From assembly GCA_013396915.1 (NCBI GenBank), contig VWZL01002232.1:464543-528542 (forward strand): a stretch of DNA of 64,000 bases, read 5' to 3'. Of this stretch, positions 58,101-64,000 are shown piece after piece. The notes beneath the pieces are model-generated. The model was not told the DNA's origin and did not search any database. It saw only the letters and a list, made by a program, of their open reading frames with translations. The DNA is from Stercorarius parasiticus (taxonomy: Eukaryota; Chordata; Aves; Charadriiformes; Stercorariidae). A program made the translations under genes and the position numbers. Positions within the stretch are counted from its first letter, which is position 1. Each line of letters opens with the position of its first letter.

Positions 58101-61072
58101 TGTTTAATGAGAATTATTGGAAGTTCCTCCTCTTTGATGTAGGTTTAGAAAAGAATCTAAAACTGAATGCGGTTTTAAGTTACCACATCAAATGATTTAA
58201 CTTAGAGCATATTCATTGTGATGGATGACTCATTTCTTTATCATCACAAGCTAAAATCTCAGCTGTTCTCTAAGAAACACTTCTACCTGTTTATCTTGCA
58301 CGAGATACTCCTTTTTTTTTTTTTCTCTTCACAGGCTGGAATGCTTCAACTGAGCTCATGCAATTATCTTTTCTCTACTTCTGTTAGATGGCTGAAATGA
58401 TTGTCCCTCTAGATCTGTGGACTTCCGTCCTTGATGGAGACATAAAAACCTCTGTAAAGGAGTTCTGTAGGCAGAAATCCAGTGGAGTTAGTGAGAACTG
58501 GGTCTGCTAAATGTGAGCTGATAGTTGCAAAAACCCCTTGATTTTTCTCAATGCAATCATAATAATTAAGAATTAAAAGAATGGAAAAAGAATAATAAAA
58601 TTATTTGATATAAGTTCTGGGCTATAATATACTGGGCTGGGGGGGGCGGGGGGTTGTGATGCTGCCTTTTTTTTTACTGATGTTAATGAAGATGATTGGT
58701 TTTCCCCACACCTACTAAAGGTAGAACAGTTACAGTAAATATTTAAAGTGAATTCATCATGGGCATCAGCCAAATAACTGACTGTAAACTGTCTGCAAAT
58801 TTGGTGTATCCTGAAGATTGCTAGCATGCTAGAATACTTAATAAATTATTTGTAAGCAAACAAGCAGTAGCATTTAATTCTGGATTTGATGACACCCTTT
58901 AAAAACACTTTAGGTGAAGTATCTTAAAATGTAGTTTGGGGGTTTTTATGTAACCAGCATTTGGAAGTATATTGCACTAACTGTAAATTACTGAAAGTCA
59001 TTTGTATTTCTGTAACTTGATATTGGCCTCTCAAAGCAATATATTTAATATCAACAAGTAACCACCTGATTGCTGGACCTGCCATAGAGCCTGCCAGTCA
59101 GTTCTCTAACGAAGAATGGCCGGAAACAACAGAAAATATCATAGGAGAGGGAACCCTCAGCTTCAGCACAGCAGGGAGGAGGACCCCTGCTTTTAAGAAT
59201 TCCTTTCACAGTAAAACTGCATGGAATTAGATTTATGTACTTTGGAAGGCGGAAGGACTGAGTCAGTCCTGCTGGAATTTGAACTTTTGTGCTAGGGCGC
59301 TTAGATATTTCAAGTCTGAACTTACACCGCATCCCTTTTAACAGTATGGAAGAGCTTTATTGGTACGTTTGTAGCATTAATTCTGCAACCTGGTGTTGCC
59401 ATGTGAAGGTCAGATTTTGTTTTTAAACCCACTTAAAATCCCAACTAAATGTTTACTTTTTTTTTTGTAAAGCTGCTTCTACATGAGCACTTGAGAATCC
59501 AGTATTTGACACCCTGTGTGTAGTCAGTATTTAATGCAATTGATATATAAAAGATAAAATATGCAGTACCTTTTCACATGCAACAAGGGCTTTATCTTTC
59601 ATCTTGCAGTTGTTACTTCAGATAAGCAAGCTTGAGCTCGGGTTGCCTTCCTTTGTTCCTGTAGGGAGACTCAGAATTTCACTTTGAAATGCAGCTGCTC
59701 TCCACCTCTCAGCGTTTTTTCCTGTACCAAATGAACCATCCAACTCCTCATACCATATTTAGCTTATTTGGTAAGCACAGAGTTTGAAACTTGGTATTTT
59801 TTACACTCTATATAACTTTTTTCCAAGGGGGGAAAAAAAAAAAAGCTGCTCTGTTTTTCAGGTGCTAAAATAAAGGTTGTTCCTAAACATTTGACCTCTC
59901 TATGTTCAGGATGGCCAAAGCAATATCTTATTAATGCATTTAATATTAATGTAATATCAACTTTGCCTTGAAGCAATCTGTGGTAGTTCCATGCCGAAGT
60001 GTGTGCCTTCAGGCACAACTGTAATTATGAACAAAATGTGGTACAGAATGCAGTTGTGCTTGGAGAAGTGCAGCAGATCTTTTGTGCAGGTGAAGCGGAA
60101 GAAATCGAGGTATGGGTAAAGCTGGGGCTGTTGTGGCACAAAGCATTGCCAGCCAGCCTTGTGACACAAAAAGCTTTTCAGAAAACTTTGTTTGTGTCCT
60201 TCTTGTTTGCTCTCTGCCAAGAAGCGATGCTCGTCCTTTCTAGCGTGTGGTTTTCTCCTTAGCATCATCTCTGTGGGATAAAATGCAAGTACATCAGGTG
60301 TCCCACTTTCTCTCCAGGGAGTGGGGTATTCTTTTGAGCTTGGTGTTATTTAATTTGCAGCCTTCTCTAAATAGCGTGGGAAGACCGTGGCAGTTGTTGA
60401 GGCTTCAGATACCTGGTAAACTCTGTCATGACAGGTGGTGTATGTTCAGCTTTTTAAGTTTGATACCGAGCTTTCTGTTACCTCTTAACAGAGCTCACAC
60501 ATTATGTAGGTGATAGGGATGACACACTCAATATTGACAGATTTTGTCAAGTCTGTAGTGTTGCTTCTTGTCAGTTTTAGCAGTCAGTGACTGATGCGAT
60601 TGATTCATTGGTATCTTCTATCTTCTGCTATTATCAGCTAAAAGGCAAGGGGCAGGGATTCAATTTCTGATTTAAATCCTTTTTAGGATGTTTGCTGGCT
60701 AAGCTGCCAGTGCTAATAAGCTACTTTACTCTTAAGCTTTATCAGTTTGCTACTACTGTTGTTAAATCTAAGTAAAGTACAAATCAGCCTTGTCAGATCA
60801 TCATGATTTAAAAGAAATAATGAGAGAATCGGCACGGATGCTATGCAAAGGACCAGTCTGCTTTTACTCAGGTATAGCTTGTTTAGAAATTACTGTGCTC
60901 AGACTGCTATTTTCATAAAAAATTAAAATAATATTCTGAAAATTTATCCATGCCTCATTTGTCACATACTTGTGATCAATTTTTTCTTGTTTTCCAGCAA
61001 ACTATAAAACAATTCAAGCTATTTTTGTCTAGTGTCCCCTGCCCCTCCCCCAGGCTGAATAACCTTGCTTTA
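55126..61072. other. Intergenic or distal 3' UTR, no gene recognised
   Basis: AT-rich. No CR1, LTR or recognisable exon. Short G-runs occur near 57164 and 58637-58652. Confidence 0.45.
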
Positions 61073-61306
61073 GAAAAGGACTCTGTCGAGTTGCCTTCTG
61101 GCTTCCAGTACTTGAGACTGTAAAAGATCAATTTCTGTTGTTAGGTGTCCGCAATCTTTTGCCATTTTGTTGCATAGAAACTTTTCAGCAGTGGAAAGTT
61201 CTTTTTCTTTGAGCTGTTCTCTGAGGTTTTTCATCTTCCGTGTTACATATATAAAGCTAATTATAAACCTGAATGATGTATTGTTCTGAAAGATTGCATG
61301 AATCAC
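61073..61306 (-). pseudogene. Orphan coiled-coil reading frame, possible exon or gene relic
   Basis: The minus-strand frame contains 'RKMKNLREQLKEKELSTAEK' followed by about 36 residues with continuing heptads ('HLTTEIDLLQSQVLEARRQL'), then 'DRVLF' and a stop. A possible acceptor (ATCTTTCAG) lies upstream on that strand at about 61286. No clear donor follows. I do not recognise the family. It could be the last exon of an unidentified gene, a decayed retrocopy or chance. Confidence 0.3.
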
Positions 61307-64000
61307 ACTCTCATTAAACTACTTTCACATTTGGATCCAATTTTTTCACGTTGTGGCAACAGGGAAGTGCAATTCATTACTTCACTTTTTTTTTTTAAAC
61401 ACAACAACAAACCCTTAGGGTTGGGCATTTTTGCTAGTATTCTTGAATATCTTGGGCCCTATATTAATGTTAATAACACCCAAACCCAAAGGGCTGATGA
61501 AGTAAAGGCAACTTAGTTCTCTAGGTGTCTTCTGTCACTGAAAAAAAAGTGACACCCTGAGACTGGTGCTGGGAGAAACAATGAAGATCCTCCATCCAGC
61601 TCCTATTAGAAGTTCACACTGCGCACAACACTCATCTGTGCCTCGCCATGAGCGTTTCTGGGCTGACAAGAGACGAGAAGACTTGGAACTATCCTGTACC
61701 TCCTGTAGAGTCAAGGTGCAGACATTTCAATTTGTAAACTCTGTGTTTGGATAAAGGCATCGCTTTCCAGTACAATCAGCCAAAAAGGAAGTAAGTGCCT
61801 CCAAGTCAGTGAGTTATTTTGGATCAGAAGGTCACTTTTGAAGCAGAATGCTCCATCATCCCCACTTACCCTCCTTCAGTTTATATTGCAGAGCTCTCTG
61901 AACACCTCATTGAACTCCTTTTCGGTGAAGCTAAACTCAAAGGCGTACTTCGGGAGCACTCCTGATGTGCTTCAACTATGGATGCCTTGCTGTCCATGGG
62001 ACCAACTTAAGAGCTAATTCAAAGGAAACTTTCTTGAAACGTGTATAGTTTGAACAACTGTTTACAGATCTGCTTTTATGGGGTCAGGGAAATTAAAGAC
62101 ATGGCCAAAATGGCCCCAAATCAATGTTATCCTAGAGCTGTGCTGCTTTTGCTTGCATCAACCATACCAAAGACCAAAATGAGGATACACAAAATTTCTT
62201 AAATTCCAAAGTAATTACTGAAAAAAGTGATTTGCAAACCATGGTAATTACTGGCAGTTTTTCCTACCCGAGGTCTTTAGCAGTGTGATGTTGCACAGCC
62301 TGGGAGCTGGGGGAGTATTTCTCTTCCTCATGATGAAGCAGTACCTCCAATCTTGCATGTTCTCACCTATTTTCTTTGTGTTGCATCAGTATCCTGCTGT
62401 TGCTTAACTTTTTTGGATGAAGCTGAAACCAACAAAGACTCTTTAAATTTTAAAATCTTTAAACTCCTTTTTAGAACTGTTCTTCTGGTGCAATATAGTG
62501 TCTTTACTGGAAGTAGTGACCGTAACTAAGGTGGGGGAAAAGCAGTGGTACTGATAGCCGGATTAGTGCTCTCTAAGTTGTGGATGTGATTATCCTGACC
62601 TTTTGTTAACATGGTGGAGGGACAAAAGTGACAACCGCTGTCCTAGAGCTTTCCAGGTGCATTTCTACTCATGGGGTGTTGTGATGCTTCAGCTTTTGTA
62701 GGGAATCTCATTATTCCTCTGAAAAACATTAGGTATAACATTGCATCCACTTATGAATGCTGTGTTTGCTGAGCATCTTGCTGAGAAAGGCTGTCTAGGC
62801 AATGGCTGTCACCACCATGGAAATACATACTTAGCCGTTCTCCATTGCTGTAGGTTAAATACTTCTTGAAATTGCACTGACAGGATCAAATCATGGTACT
62901 TCCTTATGCCCTGCTATCATAATCTTGGTTTTTCCTTTGGTTTTTCCTTCCGCCAGCAGTGCGGGCAGTGTCTGGGTGAGCCCTGCACACATCAGGTGCT
63001 TTCTGGCGTGACCTGGGTGCCTGCTGGGCTGTTTGTCACACACCAATTTGGGGACAGAAAAAATTGCAAAATAAATCAAAGGCACAGAGCTAAAGCTGAC
63101 TAAACTCAGTGGCTTTTTAGGTCTTTTTTTTTTTTAAAATCATTTGATTGAACCTGCCTAGAATCCAATTTTTATTTCTTTATTTTTTAAACCTCTTGAA
63201 GAAAAGCCAAGTAAACGTTGGCTTTTATATCCCTTCCCTTGGAAAAAGTACTGTTCCTCAAGCCAAGCTGTTTTCCTTCCTATGCTGGGAGTTGCAAGGT
63301 TGTAGGTTGTGTCCTAGAAACAATAACAAGCTAGTTAAGGTATTTTCATAAATCATCACCTAACACAAGGGAGTGCATCTATATACTGCAAAACTGGTTC
63401 AGAAACCTCCTACAGTCCATCTTTCTATCACATTAAGTGCTGATAAAAACATTGATTGTAATCTTTCTTCAGTCTGATTAAATCTTCATCACATTTGTAA
63501 GTTACATTTTGATAGGCATTCATTAATGTTTATGAAGCATATTGAGAGTGGAAAATAAAGGTGAGTGGCAATGTGAGAAACTAAGCTACAGTTGATTTTT
63601 TTTTTTTCTTGCATCCCATTGCTTAAAATGCAATTGTGTGTGCTCATAACAAGGGTTAGCTTGGAAACAAGTCTTTTAATTATTCTAGCGTTCACAAAAA
63701 TCACTAATCAGACTTTGATCATGCAAAGTGGGAAACTTTACAACCCAGGTTTTATAAACATATTTTAAATGAGTGGCCATAAATTAGGCACCTTCCAGAG
63801 ATCACATTGATTGCACTGTGATAATGCAAAGCAGGTAGCCATCAGGCCTGCCTTATGGAGGGGGGAATACCTACAGCCGCAGGGAGCAAGCTGGTATCTC
63901 TCGCCAGGCACACAGGGTGAGTTTCGGTGGGAGGAGAAAGGGTGAGTGGGAAAGGGACAACTTTGGGGCGCAGGATTCAAAACAGACAAGGTCTGAGTTT
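61307..64000. other. Intergenic, no gene recognised
   Basis: AT-rich. The minus strand near 61870-61960 has a short protein-like stretch followed by a GTAAGT donor sequence (see findings). Nothing else is supported. Confidence 0.4.

Overview
The window looks like nuclear DNA from a bird draft assembly. It carries several CR1 LINE 3' ends with the avian ATTCTATG-type tail, avian-style endogenous-retrovirus LTRs, AT-rich introns, one very GC-rich CpG-island first exon, and assembly gaps (N runs of 567, 30, 1 and 1 bases). The species cannot be told from the sequence. There are no bacterial-type operons, no CRISPR array and no rRNA or tRNA gene that I can see.

The only gene I can reconstruct with confidence is ZBTB10 (RINZF), on the + strand across 21194-50474. 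It has five coding exons: exon 1 (21194-22095, start codon lost in a gap), exon 2 (29147-30044, BTB/POZ domain), exon 3 (44538-44711, four tandem copies of a 12-residue unit), exon 4 (46792-46967, two C2H2 fingers) and exon 5 (50169-50474, basic and acidic tail, stop TGA). The introns are about 7.1, 14.5, 2.1 and 3.2 kb, and all visible reading phases agree across the junctions. The third intron uses a GC donor. About 817 codons are visible, plus roughly 11 hidden in the gap, against about 871 residues in human as I recall.

Upstream (1-20600) is intergenic and rich in decayed mobile elements. These are a solo LTR with a 5-bp near-duplication, a Ty3/gypsy-like integrase fossil, a non-autonomous hAT element with an 8-bp target duplication, CR1 copies and a partial LTR. 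One LTR, split by a later CR1 insertion, runs almost into the ZBTB10 CpG-island promoter. Introns 1, 2 and 4 hold more CR1 and simple repeats, including a 34-bp perfect palindrome in intron 2 and a 42-bp perfect purine-pyrimidine alternation just inside intron 4.

Downstream of the stop is a probable multi-kilobase 3' UTR with a candidate miR-27 site, a G-quadruplex motif and a cluster of polyadenylation signals near 55.1 kb. The rest to 64000 is intergenic. It holds one puzzling minus-strand coiled-coil reading frame near 61.1-61.3 kb, with a splice-donor-bearing neighbour near 61.9 kb.
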